From positions 8,873 to 72,872 of the forward strand of contig CAYPXN010000040.1 of NCBI GenBank assembly GCA_964414715.1: 64,000 bases of DNA, given 5' to 3'. The translations under genes and the position numbers were made by a program. The notes under the pieces were generated by a model, which was not told where the DNA came from, ran no database searches, and saw only the letters and a program-made list of their open reading frames with translations. Of the stretch, positions 34,948-44,280 are shown piece after piece (positions within the stretch are counted from its first letter, which is position 1; each line of letters opens with the position of its first letter). Source of the DNA: CAYPXN01 sp964414715. Lineage in GTDB: Bacteria > UBA10199 > JADFYH01.

Positions 34948-35642
34948 ACTTTGGAACCCTCTACATTGTTGCTACTCCTATTGGAAATCTGGCAGACATC
35001 ACCTATCGAGCGGTTCAAGTATTAAAAGAAGTGGATTGCATTGCCTGCGAAGACACACGGCATAGTTTAAAACTTCTTAACCACTATCAAATTTCAAAAC
35101 CTCTTTTAAGTTTTTACGCCCACAATCAACAGGGACGCATTCCTCAAATCATCGAAAAACTCAAAGCTGGGGAAAGTATTGCCTTGATTAGCGATGCGGG
35201 AACCCCAGGCATTTCAGATCCGGGTGCTTTGCTCATTTCAAAATGTATTCAAGAAGAAATTAAAGTAGTTCCCATTCCCGGCGCCTGCGCTGCGATTACC
35301 GCACTTTGCGCCTCAGCTTTGCCGACGGATCGTTTTTACTTTCAGGGTTTTCTCCCTCTCAAACCCGGCAAAAAAAGGAAAGTATTGGAAAATCTCAAAA
35401 CTCTTGAAGCAACGATTATTATTTATGAAGCAGGCAACCGAATGTCCGGTCTCATGAAAGAAATTGCCCAGATTTATCCTGAAGCCCAAGTGGTGATTGG
35501 TCGCGAGCTGACAAAAATGTATGAAGAATTCCTTCGCGGAAAAGCTGCAGATCTCTCGGAAAAAATCCCCCGAGAAGGTCTCAAGGGAGAGTGTGTGGTT
35601 TTGATTCACTCTTATTTTTCAAAAGAAGAAGAAAAGGAATGA
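34944..35642 (+). CDS. rsmI: 16S rRNA (cytidine1402-2'-O)-methyltransferase
   Basis: 232 residues of the tetrapyrrole-methylase fold. LYIVATPIGNLADITYRA opens the protein; CEDTRHSLKLLNHY, SDAGTPGISDPG and IPGACAAITALCASALP are characteristic of RsmI. It methylates the 2'-O of C1402 in the ribosomal P site using SAM. It is shorter than the E. coli enzyme (286), lacking most of the C-terminal extension. 4-nt overlap with nadE. Confidence 0.95.
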   Translation: MNFGTLYIVATPIGNLADITYRAVQVLKEVDCIACEDTRHSLKLLNHYQISKPLLSFYAHNQQGRIPQIIEKLKAGESIALISDAGTPGISDPGALLISKCIQEEIKVVPIPGACAAITALCASALPTDRFYFQGFLPLKPGKKRKVLENLKTLEATIIIYEAGNRMSGLMKEIAQIYPEAQVVIGRELTKMYEEFLRGKAADLSEKIPREGLKGECVVLIHSYFSKEEEKE

Positions 35643-35643
35643 T

Positions 35644-36879
35644 TTACTGCTCCATAAATTCCACAATTTCTTCGTGACGGGATTTCATGTCTTCAAAACC
35701 CAATTGCAATAAACGTTGGAGGTAACTGGGTAAAAAGCTGATATAAGACAACATATCAATACCGCCTTTTGTATCAGCATCCAAAAATCGGATCAAAAAC
35801 TTCTCAAAAGAAGTGAAATGCTCGCTGCCTTCATGCCGAAAACACTGGCTAAAAATATTTCCAATATCTTGGGAAGGTCGAATACGAAATACCGATATTT
35901 TCTTAAGACCTCTTTCTCCAAAAGCGCCCACATCTTTCTTTTTTCCCAAAAAGGAGTTCATTTTCGAAAGGAAACTTTTTCCCTGCATTTCTTCGCACCA
36001 TTCTATTATTTTGTTGATGCGTTCGAGTTGTTCCATGTCGTTCTGAATTTTATCCAGAAACATCGCATTCATCACGCGACCCAAAACCTGACCCAAGGCA
36101 GGCGGTTCTCCTTTTACACCTTGAACCGGAACTTTTTCTCCCGGCTTGGCACGATGATTCAAACCAATCACCAAAATTGCATCTGCACCCAAGTGAATAG
36201 CGGGAGAGAGAGGGGTATTCAAGCGCAAACCTCCATCGGTATAAGCGACATCATTGATCATCACGCTGGGGAAAATCACAGGGATGGCAGCAGAGGCAGC
36301 GGCATGAACGGGTTGAATAGGTCCGTTATGAATAATCGCTTCTCCCCGGTAAGGAACTTTTTCATTTTTTTGAACAAAGAGTTCCAGGCGTCCGGTAAAA
36401 ACATTTGTCGTCACAATCGAAATAGCATCTAAAAAACCTTCCTGAATATTGCGTCCAATTCTTTTCCAGGGGATTGCCTGTTCGATAAAGGGAAGAAAAG
36501 GGGAGGTGTCCAAGAAGCCCGGAAAGTGCGGTGATTCCGTTCCCGAACGCCGAAGAAACTTCATCATCATTCCCTTTGAATTCTTACCCAAAAATTCAAA
36601 TAGAGCTTTCAGATTTCTCTTATAAATATTTTCTTCGCGAACGTTTTCCCAGAGACGATAAATTTCATTTCCCTGAAGCTCGGGTACATGGGCTGTAGAA
36701 GCCATAAAGCAACTATTCAGGGCGCCCACAGAAGCCCCACAAATAATCTCAAAATTTCTGTTTTTGCAAGAAGGGGGGAGTTGGGTGCGCAGATAATGCA
36801 AAACGCCCGCTTCATAGGCACCTCGCGCACCTCCACCTGACAAAACCAAGGCCAACTTCTTTTTGGATTTTCCTCCCAT
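35644..36879 (-). CDS. Patatin-like phospholipase (copy 1)
   Basis: 411 residues. The oxyanion motif is LSGGGARGAYEAGV, the nucleophile elbow is CGASVGALN (S50), and the catalytic Asp is in YTDGGLRLNTPLSPA, so the Ser-Asp dyad is complete. It probably hydrolyses phospholipids or other acyl esters. A C-terminal region of about 150 residues (MLSYISFLPSYLQRLLQLGFEDMKSRHEEI) is shared with the copy at 39.3-40.6 kb and is not part of the patatin core. No signal peptide. Convergent with rsmI. Confidence 0.92.
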   Translation of the reverse strand: MGGKSKKKLALVLSGGGARGAYEAGVLHYLRTQLPPSCKNRNFEIICGASVGALNSCFMASTAHVPELQGNEIYRLWENVREENIYKRNLKALFEFLGKNSKGMMMKFLRRSGTESPHFPGFLDTSPFLPFIEQAIPWKRIGRNIQEGFLDAISIVTTNVFTGRLELFVQKNEKVPYRGEAIIHNGPIQPVHAAASAAIPVIFPSVMINDVAYTDGGLRLNTPLSPAIHLGADAILVIGLNHRAKPGEKVPVQGVKGEPPALGQVLGRVMNAMFLDKIQNDMEQLERINKIIEWCEEMQGKSFLSKMNSFLGKKKDVGAFGERGLKKISVFRIRPSQDIGNIFSQCFRHEGSEHFTSFEKFLIRFLDADTKGGIDMLSYISFLPSYLQRLLQLGFEDMKSRHEEIVEFMEQ

Positions 36880-36973
36880 GTTTTTAGATTATAGCGGCAG
36901 TTATGATCAAGCGCACCTAAGATTTATCATTCACCCCAAGAAAATGAGTGATTTTAACAACAAAATACAAGTT

Positions 36974-37990
36974 TTAACTTCCCGACAAAACTCTCTGGTC
37001 AGAAAGCTCATTTAAATATACCTCGAGATTACTATAACCCTCCGAAGAAAGACTCGTTTCATTGTGATCTTGAACATGAGGATTGAGCCCGTGAGCCACT
37101 TCCCAATCATCCGGCATTCCATCTTGATCTGTATCTGTGAGCGTCGTTCCTGAAAGAGAAGGGTAGGCATCATTGGCGGGGTTTGTCCCTGCCGTTCCCC
37201 GAGTAATTGTGGGAGTAGCTTCCACACTGCCTGACAAATATCCCATCAAACGAGCATCCATATTATCGCGAGGAAAAGCCCCATTGTTTGAACGAACATA
37301 AGAATTTAAAGTCGCTGTACTTGTATTCGTAATTTCGGGAAAATCTAATCGAGTGGAGGAGGGACTTGCAATACTGGGGTTCACATCTTCCAAACTTCCA
37401 TTTCCAATCATTCTCTGATTTCCCGATGCATAAACCAGATTACCACTGGTTTCATTCAAATCTGCAAGCATCATCAAAGGATCACTTCCTGATTTGAATA
37501 CATCCAGGTTTCCTATCCAATTTAGGTTTAAATATTGAGAATTCGAATCACTAGAACTGCAATTATTTCCGTCATTATTTCCCGTGCAACGATTGTAATA
37601 AAGGGGATTTTGCGCATCCCACACTAAATTATGTGACACTTCTACATTCAGATGATGTGCATTACAATTTGGAGTTAAACCACCATCGGTATTGAGTTCG
37701 CAACTCAGCTCTGCCGGAGTGCGGCCCCCCAAACGAACATATACATTATGATGAAGAGAAATATTTTGCAGATCATGCTCGCTTGTTGAATAGTTGACGA
37801 GCAAGCCACCATTTTCATTATGGTCTGTAAGGGTTTCAGCCAAAATTGAGTTTTGCAAAGTGACATTCTTCGATCGAGATATTTCTGTTGCTTCATCGGT
37901 GGCATTCTCAAGTGAAAGATGATCTCCTATGAAAATTGAAGAACCACCTACTCTGATAGCATCACCCTGAACAGCCCCAGAATCTCCTCG
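36974..37990 (-). pseudogene. Polysaccharide (pectate-type) lyase, part after in-frame TGA
   Basis: 338 codons in frame with the upstream segment, directly after a TGA (37991-37993). The product is a right-handed beta-helix with many Asn-rich turns; LHHNVYVRLGGRTPAE resembles the PL1-type H-N-x-x-x-R-x-P region. Near the end, DTDQDGMPDDWEVAHGLNP is a calcium-binding type 3/EF-like repeat typical of secreted polysaccharide enzymes. Residues between the TGA and the first internal ATG (37858) still match the family, so a complete gene existed until recently. Confidence 0.8.
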
Positions 37991-38500
37991 TCACATCCTT
38001 AAGTGACGAACGATAATATTCTGGCAATCGTAAGGGTCATAGACATTGTCGCAAATCAAACCTCCATGAATCACAATGCCACCAGGAGAAGTTTGACCTG
38101 CAATAGTCATATTGGGTTCTTTGATGATAATATCCGAGTTGATGACGCCACTGGTTGCAAAAACAATATATTTATTTCCCACGACATCAACCGCTGCCTG
38201 CAGGGAACCAGGTCCATCGGCATTTGTATTCGTCACATAAACTACCTGAGCTGAATTGGAACGTGCTCCGCTAGAACAAGCTCCAAAACCTTCCGCGCCT
38301 GGGAAAGAAGGGATGCTGCCCGTACAACTTGTCAGGCCCTCTAATCCCGTTCCTCCTCCGCCGTGATCTCCGGTATTGCCACCGCCTCCGGATCCGTCAC
38401 TATTTCCAGATCCATTTCCGGACGAGCCTCCACAGGAAATCGTTCCCAGACTTAAAAGAAGAAATAAAATGTTAAGGAAAGTGAAAAGACGTTTACACAT
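37991..38500 (-). pseudogene. Polysaccharide (pectate-type) lyase, N-terminal part
   Basis: 169 residues to the TGA. The start has GAGAGG 5 nt ahead. A lipoprotein signal with lipobox TISC is followed by a Gly/Ser linker and the enzyme's beginning: FPGAEGFGACSSG, VYVTNTNADGPGSLQAAV and NIIVRHLRM, standard for secreted pectate lyases. The stop falls where homologues read R-x-R-x-G-D, so CGA to TGA (Arg to stop) is the simplest cause. The catalytic half lies after the stop, so this piece alone cannot act. Confidence 0.85.
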
Positions 38501-38575
38501 AATGACCTCTCTTCATCATGTGTCCCCAGGCAGACTTAATATCATCTCATAAAAGAAAGTCTAAAGCCATACCCA

Positions 38576-39211
38576 TTATAAATCTGACAAAAAAGGATTT
38601 TCTTTGCGCTCATAACCAATCGAAGTGGAAGGACCGTGTCCGGGATGGACGATTGTGTCGTCATCGAATTGCAATATTTTATCCTGAATGGACTTGAGAA
38701 TCAGGTTGTAATCTCCGCCCCACAAATCTGTACGCCCGATACTTTGCATAAACAAAGTATCCCCCGTAAAAAGAAGCGGAATCTCCGCATTCAAATGAAA
38801 AGTCAAACTTCCCGGGGTATGACCCGGTGTGTGCAAGATTTCTACTTTATGTTCTCCGAACTTCAATTCATCCCCTTGCTGGAGAAAATGTGTTACTTGA
38901 GGAACTGCTTTGGGAGCAAATCCAAAAAGGGCACATTGCATGGGAACATTTTCATAAAGAAACATATCTTCTTTATGTAAACATACTTCCGACTTTGTTT
39001 TATCGTAAACAGCTTGGGTAGCTCCCAGATGATCAAAATGTGCATGGGTATGAAGAATGTATTTCACCTTCAAATCATGTTGTTTCAAAACAGCGATAAT
39101 CTTTTCTGCTTCGTCACCCGGATCGATTACAATTGCTTCGCCTGATTTTTTATCTCCCAGTATTGTGCAAGTGCATTGGAGAGGACCGAGAGGCATTTGT
39201 TCAATAATCAT
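38576..39211 (-). CDS. MBL-fold metallo-hydrolase (glyoxalase II-like)
   Basis: 211 residues from the ATG at 39211, which has AGGA 6 nt upstream. The zinc motif HTHAHFDHLGA (HxHxDH), later HTPGHTPGS, FTGDTLF and HPGHGPST are all present. Family members hydrolyse thioesters such as lactoylglutathione or related substrates; compared with true GloB it lacks the C-terminal substrate domain, so substrate is uncertain. 75 bp upstream of the lyase on the same strand. Confidence 0.92.
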   Translation of the reverse strand: MIIEQMPLGPLQCTCTILGDKKSGEAIVIDPGDEAEKIIAVLKQHDLKVKYILHTHAHFDHLGATQAVYDKTKSEVCLHKEDMFLYENVPMQCALFGFAPKAVPQVTHFLQQGDELKFGEHKVEILHTPGHTPGSLTFHLNAEIPLLFTGDTLFMQSIGRTDLWGGDYNLILKSIQDKILQFDDDTIVHPGHGPSTSIGYERKENPFLSDL

Positions 39212-39342
39212 ATTCATTCCTAAAATAAGTGATGAGACCCTAATCAATAATCTAAAAAACAATAGACAGCAACCCCTTCTTTGCCCTTAAAATAGTGGAA
39301 TTCCGAGGAGCGGGACTTTTTTTCACACTTCAGGGGAGGCTT

Positions 39343-40599
39343 ATGGGACATTTGGGATTGGTATTATCAGCAGGAGGCGCTCGCGCTGCTTATGAAGCGG
39401 GAGTTTTACATTATATTCGCACAGGACTTCCCAAACATATTGCGGCAAAACCCTTTGATGTTCTCTGTGGCAGCTCCGCGGGAGCTATCAACACTGTAGG
39501 ACTTGCGGCTCTGGCACACGACCCCGTTTATCAGGGAGAACAAATCAAAAATCTTTGGCTGAACCTCACCCAAGACAATATCTATAAAAGAGATTTTTCA
39601 ACCACTGCAGGATTTGTCATGAGTTCTTTGGGAGGAATTGTTCGAAACCTCACCACACTCAGTCCTTTTGATTTGGGAAATAAAAAAGGACCTCACCTGA
39701 CTGCTTTTTTCGACACCAGCCCCTTAAAAGAACTTCTCAAGAAAATTATCCCTTTTGATCAAATCCAGAAAAATATTGATAACAATCTCATCAAGGCAAT
39801 TAGCGTTACCACGACAAATACTCGCAGTGGTCGCAGTGAACTCTTCATGCAAAAACGGAAAGATGTGGAATACACGGGAGAATATATTCATCATCTGGGT
39901 CCCTTGAAGGTTGACCACGTTATGGCTTCGGCTGCCATTCCGGTAATTTTTCCCTCTGTAAAAATCGGCAAAGTATACTACACGGACGGGGGACTGCGTT
40001 TGTTTACGCCCATGTCTCCTGCAATACAGTTGGGGGCAGACCGCATCATCATTATCGGACTTCGTCATCGTCCCACACCGGAAGAAATGATTGAATATGA
40101 TAGCAAGGAAATGACCCATCCTCCTTCTGTGGCAGAACTGATGGGACGAGTAATGAACGGAATTTTTCTGGATCGTATCCAGTTCGATTTGGAACAGGCC
40201 CAACGCATTAATAAAATCATTGATTGGAGCCAGAAAGTTTTTGGAGACGATTACCTTGATCAAATCAACCGTTTCCTGAAAAAGCAGGGCATTATTGGAG
40301 ACATTGCCAGCCGAGGATTAAGGAAATTACGCTATGTAGAAATTTTACCTTCTGAATTCGTAAGCAATCTTTTTGAACGTTGGTTCAAAAAAGCCAGAAA
40401 AGACGGTTCGATTGATTTCTCCAGCATGGAAAAACTTCTCACCCGACTTTTGGATGTCAATACGGATGGCGCGATCGAACTTCTGAGCTACCTGACTTTT
40501 TCAAAAGATTACCTAAAAGAACTCATTGACTTGGGCTACGAGGATGCCAAAAGACAGAGAAATCGATTGATAGACTTAATGGATGATGATGAGGAATAA
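39343..40599 (+). CDS. Patatin-like phospholipase (copy 2)
   Basis: 418 residues from the ATG at 39343, preceded by AGGGGAGG; a 16-residue longer frame has no SD. Nucleophile elbow CGSSAGAIN (S45), Asp in YTDGGLRLFTPM. The oxyanion region reads SAGGARAAYEAGV, one Gly different from copy 1. Sequence and the C-terminal helical region match copy 1 along the full length, so they are paralogues in opposite orientation 2.5 kb apart. xth starts directly after the stop. Confidence 0.92.
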   Translation: MGHLGLVLSAGGARAAYEAGVLHYIRTGLPKHIAAKPFDVLCGSSAGAINTVGLAALAHDPVYQGEQIKNLWLNLTQDNIYKRDFSTTAGFVMSSLGGIVRNLTTLSPFDLGNKKGPHLTAFFDTSPLKELLKKIIPFDQIQKNIDNNLIKAISVTTTNTRSGRSELFMQKRKDVEYTGEYIHHLGPLKVDHVMASAAIPVIFPSVKIGKVYYTDGGLRLFTPMSPAIQLGADRIIIIGLRHRPTPEEMIEYDSKEMTHPPSVAELMGRVMNGIFLDRIQFDLEQAQRINKIIDWSQKVFGDDYLDQINRFLKKQGIIGDIASRGLRKLRYVEILPSEFVSNLFERWFKKARKDGSIDFSSMEKLLTRLLDVNTDGAIELLSYLTFSKDYLKELIDLGYEDAKRQRNRLIDLMDDDEE

Positions 40600-41355
40600 A
40601 TGAAACTTATTTCCTGGAATGTAAATGGTATCCGAGCCGTCCTTCAAAAAGGATTTTTGGATTGGCTTAAGAAAGAAAATCCGGATGTACTTGCCCTTCA
40701 AGAAACCAAGGCAAAGCCTTCCCAACTCACAGAAGAAATTCTCAATCCTGTGGGTTATAAAACTTATTGGTCCGCTGCAAAAAAACCAGGCTATAGTGGT
40801 GTTGCTTTATTTATCAAAGATGGCGGAAAAGAAATCCAAGAAGGCTTGGGAATTCAAAAATTCGATGACGAAGGAAGAACTCTCATTGCAGAGTTTGACG
40901 ATTTTTTTCTCATGAATGGATATTACCCCAATGGACGGGATGACCTCTCTCGTGTCGATTTCAAACTCGAATACAGTGATGAAGCTCTCAGTTTCGCTAA
41001 CAAGTTAAAGAAAAACAAACCCGTCATTCTCTGTGGTGATTTCAATACCGCACACAAAGAAATCGACTTGGCACGACCCAAAGAAAATGTGGAAAATACG
41101 GGCTTTCTTCCCATTGAGCGTGCATGGATTGATAAATTTCTTTCACAGGGTTACGTAGATATTTTTAGAAATTTTGAAAAAAGTGGGGGATGGTATTCTT
41201 GGTGGTCTTATCGGGCAGGTGCTCGCCCCCGAAATGTGGGTTGGAGAATTGACTATTTTTTCGTAACAGAAGACATTCAACATTCTGTTAAAAACTCTTA
41301 TTATCAAACCCAAGTGATGGGATCGGATCATTGCCCAGTAGTTTTAGAATTGTAG
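40600..41355 (+). CDS. xth: Exodeoxyribonuclease III / AP endonuclease
   Basis: 251 residues. MKLISWNVNGIRAVLQKGF, LALQETKA (catalytic Glu), NGYYPNG, LCGDFNTAH, WRIDYFFV and the final GSDHCPV (Asp-His pair) are the complete ExoIII set. It cleaves DNA at abasic sites and trims 3' ends during base-excision repair. The ATG follows the patatin stop immediately, with GAGGA inside the upstream gene acting as SD. Confidence 0.96.
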   Translation: MKLISWNVNGIRAVLQKGFLDWLKKENPDVLALQETKAKPSQLTEEILNPVGYKTYWSAAKKPGYSGVALFIKDGGKEIQEGLGIQKFDDEGRTLIAEFDDFFLMNGYYPNGRDDLSRVDFKLEYSDEALSFANKLKKNKPVILCGDFNTAHKEIDLARPKENVENTGFLPIERAWIDKFLSQGYVDIFRNFEKSGGWYSWWSYRAGARPRNVGWRIDYFFVTEDIQHSVKNSYYQTQVMGSDHCPVVLEL

Positions 41356-41361
41356 GTTTTT

Positions 41362-42117
41362 ATGTTCGGAAACAAAAAAGACGTCGAAAATCTTGAAGTA
41401 GAAATTCAAAAACTTCACAAAAAGATCGAAAATCTTGAAAAAACTCACGAAGAAGAGCTCAAGGTTTTAAAAAACCAAATCGCTTTTCTTGTAAAAGGTT
41501 TACCTCTTAACACTCAAAGTGTTTTTTCTGGCTTGGCTTATTCAGAAGTTCCCAAAGAAAAAGTTCCCAGCTTCATTCAGGAAACACCGAACTTACTGGT
41601 TTTGGATGTCAGAAGCGATGAAGGTTGGATGAATGGTCATATTCCCAACGCGAAACATATACCTGCACAACAAGTATTCTCACGTCTTGTAGAACTCTCA
41701 GATAAGAATCGCCCCTTATTAACCATCTGTGCAAATGGAAACACAGCCCTCACAGTTGCCCAACTGCTGGTCAAAGAAGGTTATCGTTATGTCTTCAATG
41801 CTTTGGGAGGTATGGCAGGTTACAATGGACCTTTGGAACTTCCTTCGATTGAAAAAACAGATGAAGCTTTTATCAAAGGGGATAACCGTGACTTAATCCA
41901 AAAAGTTATTGAAATTTTGGATCGCGATGTAAGACCTGGCTTGAAACGCGATGGGGGAGACCTCAAGCTTTTGGCGGTAGAACAAGGAATCGTAAAAGTA
42001 AAAATGACGGGTGCCTGCTTGGGTTGCGGTTCTCAAAAAAGAACTGTTGAAGATGGAATTAAAACTCACTTAATGAAACTGATTCCTGAAATAAAAGGAA
42101 TAGAGGATCATAGCTAA
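41362..42117 (+). CDS. Coiled coil - rhodanese - NifU C-terminal domain fusion
   Basis: 251 residues in three parts: a coiled coil (about 7-45), a rhodanese domain (about 60-155) with the active Cys C123 in LLTICANGNTA, and a NifU-like C-terminal domain (about 175-245) with C219-x-x-C222 in GACLGCGSQ. Rhodanese moves sulphane sulphur; NifU domains hold Fe-S clusters for transfer. Joining them in one chain suggests sulphur delivery to a scaffold, which is inference. It starts 6 bp after xth. Confidence 0.88.
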   Translation: MFGNKKDVENLEVEIQKLHKKIENLEKTHEEELKVLKNQIAFLVKGLPLNTQSVFSGLAYSEVPKEKVPSFIQETPNLLVLDVRSDEGWMNGHIPNAKHIPAQQVFSRLVELSDKNRPLLTICANGNTALTVAQLLVKEGYRYVFNALGGMAGYNGPLELPSIEKTDEAFIKGDNRDLIQKVIEILDRDVRPGLKRDGGDLKLLAVEQGIVKVKMTGACLGCGSQKRTVEDGIKTHLMKLIPEIKGIEDHS

Positions 42118-42140
42118 AGAACACAAGGCCCCCTGGCCCC

Positions 42141-42156
42141 CTCTTAAAATTAAGAG
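42141..42156. repeat. Palindrome upstream of sodC
   Basis: CTCTTAA-AA-TTAAGAG, perfect 7-bp arms, within a longer imperfect C-rich/G-rich dyad (about 42130-42168). No T-run on the plus strand. Its composition resembles the CCCCTCTC..GAGAGGGG hairpin at 44.25 kb, so both may belong to a dispersed small repeat family. Confidence 0.4.
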
Positions 42157-42197
42157 GAGCTTGGGAGGAGTTGTGATATGAAAAAGAAAGGAAATTT

Positions 42198-42743
42198 ATG
42201 AAAAAATTGATTTATCTTCTCTCTGCTTCTTTTTTATTTTTTACCCTTCCTACTCATGCCAAACAAAAGAAAGAAGCTCCCCCTAATTATCAAGCAAAAG
42301 CAGAAATTTTTAATGCCGATGGCCAACAGGTAGGACGTGCTGTTTTTTTTGAAAACGGAGACAGTGTTCGCATGATCGTAGAAACAATCGGTCTACCTGC
42401 GGGAAATCACGGAATTCATATCCACGAATTTGGTGTTTGCGAAAGACCTGAATTTAAAACTGCAGGAAACCATTTCAATCCCAAATCCAAACATCATGGT
42501 CTTCAAAACAAATCGGGCGCCCATGGAGGCGACATGCCCAATTTGAAAGTGGAAGATGGAAGTATGGCTGGCCGATTGGAATATATCCTGCCTGACGTGA
42601 ATTTGGGATCCGGCAAAGATGGGCTTCTGAAAAAAGACGGTACCAGTATTGTGATTCATGCTTCTTATGACGATCAAACCTCGGACCCCTCGGGAAATTC
42701 TGGAGCACGCATCGCCTGTGGGGTAATTGAATCAAGCCGATAA
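42198..42743 (+). CDS. sodC: Superoxide dismutase, Cu/Zn, periplasmic
   Basis: 181 residues. A Sec signal peptide (to about THAK) directs it to the periplasm. Metal ligands are visible in GIHIHEFGVCERP, AGNHFNP, HHGLQNKSGAHGGDMPN and IVIHASYDDQTSDPSGNSGARIACG (given here only as short landmarks: IHIHEF, GAHGGD, GARIACG). It converts superoxide to peroxide and oxygen. AAAGGA precedes the ATG. The stop overlaps the next start by 1 nt (TAATG). Confidence 0.94.
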   Translation: MKKLIYLLSASFLFFTLPTHAKQKKEAPPNYQAKAEIFNADGQQVGRAVFFENGDSVRMIVETIGLPAGNHGIHIHEFGVCERPEFKTAGNHFNPKSKHHGLQNKSGAHGGDMPNLKVEDGSMAGRLEYILPDVNLGSGKDGLLKKDGTSIVIHASYDDQTSDPSGNSGARIACGVIESSR

Positions 42744-43453
42744 TGGAAATCCTTGAACTTTTACAAGCAGAGAAGGGATATCGTTACAACATCGACTCCA
42801 TGCTTCTCGCCCGCTTCGCGAATTTTAAAGAATCGGAAAAAGTTTGTGACCTAGGAAGTGGCGTAGGAATCCTGGCCATCCTCGCTCTCCTTCGAGGTAA
42901 AGCTTCAAAAGTCTGGGCGATAGAAGTTCAAGAAGAGCTTTCAAAATATCTCCATAAAAACATTGAAAAATATAGCTTAAAAGACAGCCTAACTGTTTTG
43001 GAAACAAACTGGAAAGAAGTCAAAAAGCATCTCAAAGCTGCAAGTATGGATCTGCTCATCAGCAATCCTCCTTACCGCAAAGCACAGAGTGGAAAAATTC
43101 CGCAACATTCGGTCAAAGCAATCGCAAAACAAGAAATTGAAGGCTGTATGAGCGATTTAATTGCAGCAGCTTCCTATTTAATGAAACCCAAAGGCAGATT
43201 TGTAGTCATTTATCCCTGCTTGCGTCTGGAAGAATTCATGCTCGAAATCGCCAAGAAAAAACTTAAAATTCAAAGGATGCAATTCATTCATCCTTTTTTA
43301 GAAAAGAAGGCCACTCACTTTATGGCGGAAACCGTAAGGTCTGTCGCGGGAGAAATCACTCTCGAAAAACCCCTCATCATTTACAAAGATCCTGATCATT
43401 ATATGCCGGAAATTGAAAATTGGTTGGGGAGTAAGAAAACTAAATCCCTTTAA
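42743..43453 (+). CDS. tRNA1(Val) adenine-N6 methyltransferase-like (TrmN6/YfiC family)
   Basis: 236 residues of class I SAM methyltransferase fold. YRYNIDSMLLARF is the family's opening, VCDLGSGVGILAILAL is the SAM loop, and LLISNPPYRKAQSGK contains the catalytic NPPY of N6-adenine methylases. This family modifies A37 of tRNA-Val. Coupled to sodC by TAATG. Its end overlaps the convergent enoyl-CoA hydratase by 14 bp. Confidence 0.92.
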   Translation: MEILELLQAEKGYRYNIDSMLLARFANFKESEKVCDLGSGVGILAILALLRGKASKVWAIEVQEELSKYLHKNIEKYSLKDSLTVLETNWKEVKKHLKAASMDLLISNPPYRKAQSGKIPQHSVKAIAKQEIEGCMSDLIAAASYLMKPKGRFVVIYPCLRLEEFMLEIAKKKLKIQRMQFIHPFLEKKATHFMAETVRSVAGEITLEKPLIIYKDPDHYMPEIENWLGSKKTKSL

Positions 43454-44222
43454 AAACAGGCGGTCTTTTCTCCTGTATCGCCGCAATTCCTTCCTTCAGA
43501 TCAGCAGTTTGAAAGCACTGTGCCTGCCCGGAAGATTCATAATCAAAGACTTCATGCAAATCTGCAATCACGGCTTTTTGAATCCCTTTTTTCATGATTT
43601 TGATCGCTAAAGGCGCATTGGCGGCAATTTGTTCGGCAAAATCCATCGTCACTTTTTCTAAATCAGAAAGAGGACAGAGTTTGTTCAGCAAGCCCAACTC
43701 TTTTGCCTCGGCGGCATCCAGTGTTCGACCTGTAAAAAGAAGATCCGCTGCTCCCGCAGGGCCCAACAACTTCGTAATAAAATACAAGCCACCCATTCCG
43801 GAACTTAAGCCCAATTTTGCAAAATTGGCCCCCATCTTGGCATTATCTGAAGCAATTCTCAGATCACAAGCCAAAGCCACACAAAATCCGGCTCCAATCG
43901 CAGGGCCGTTGATCATCGCGATAGTGGGCATCTCCAAATTTCGAACCGAAAGAAATTTGGAATAAAACTCAATCATGTCTTGTTTGTTTTGTTCCGCATT
44001 ACGTTGGGTACGATCCAAAATAAATTGAAGATTTCCTCCCGCAGAAAAGGCCTTTCCCGCGCCGGTAATGATAACGACTTTTAAATCTTTTTTCTGATTC
44101 AAGGTTGGAATCAAGGCTTTGAGCTCATCTCCCATTTCAGGATTAATCGCGTTGAGCTGTTCGGGTTTGTTTAAAGTAATTTTTCCAATCGGGCCTTGTT
44201 GTTCAAATAAAACTAAAGACAT
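43440..44222 (-). CDS. Enoyl-CoA hydratase/isomerase family protein
   Basis: 260 residues from the ATG at 44222, which has GGAG 6 nt upstream (a start 4 codons earlier overlaps that SD). Crotonase fold: ITLNKPEQLNAINPEM, the oxyanion segment FSAGGNLQF and MINGPAIGAGFCVALACDLR. At the two usual hydratase Glu positions, the protein has GMGGLYFITKLLGPAGAADLLF with no clear Glu pair, so it may be an isomerase or other crotonase rather than a true hydratase. Confidence 0.88.
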   Translation of the reverse strand: MSLVLFEQQGPIGKITLNKPEQLNAINPEMGDELKALIPTLNQKKDLKVVIITGAGKAFSAGGNLQFILDRTQRNAEQNKQDMIEFYSKFLSVRNLEMPTIAMINGPAIGAGFCVALACDLRIASDNAKMGANFAKLGLSSGMGGLYFITKLLGPAGAADLLFTGRTLDAAEAKELGLLNKLCPLSDLEKVTMDFAEQIAANAPLAIKIMKKGIQKAVIADLHEVFDYESSGQAQCFQTADLKEGIAAIQEKRPPVFKGI

Positions 44223-44246
44223 ATTTTTCTCCATTGTTATAATTAT

Positions 44247-44272
44247 CCCCTCTCTTTATCTAAGGAGAGGGG
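44247..44272. promoter_or_regulatory. Hairpin covering the deacetylase SD
   Basis: CCCCTCTC (44247-44254) pairs perfectly with GAGAGGGG (44265-44272) between divergent genes. The 3' arm together with the preceding AAG is the SD of the downstream gene, whose ATG is at 44281, so folding would hide it. Confidence 0.45.
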
Positions 44273-44280
44273 AAATTGCT

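Noticed and set aside
37991..37993. TGA as selenocysteine in the lyase
   Set aside because: The family has Arg, not Cys, near this position and no clear stem-loop follows at the bacterial SECIS distance by eye.
44119..44280. 54-codon N-terminal extension of the deacetylase
   Set aside because: It overlaps the antisense enoyl-CoA hydratase gene; the family begins at the ATG at 44281, which has a strong SD.
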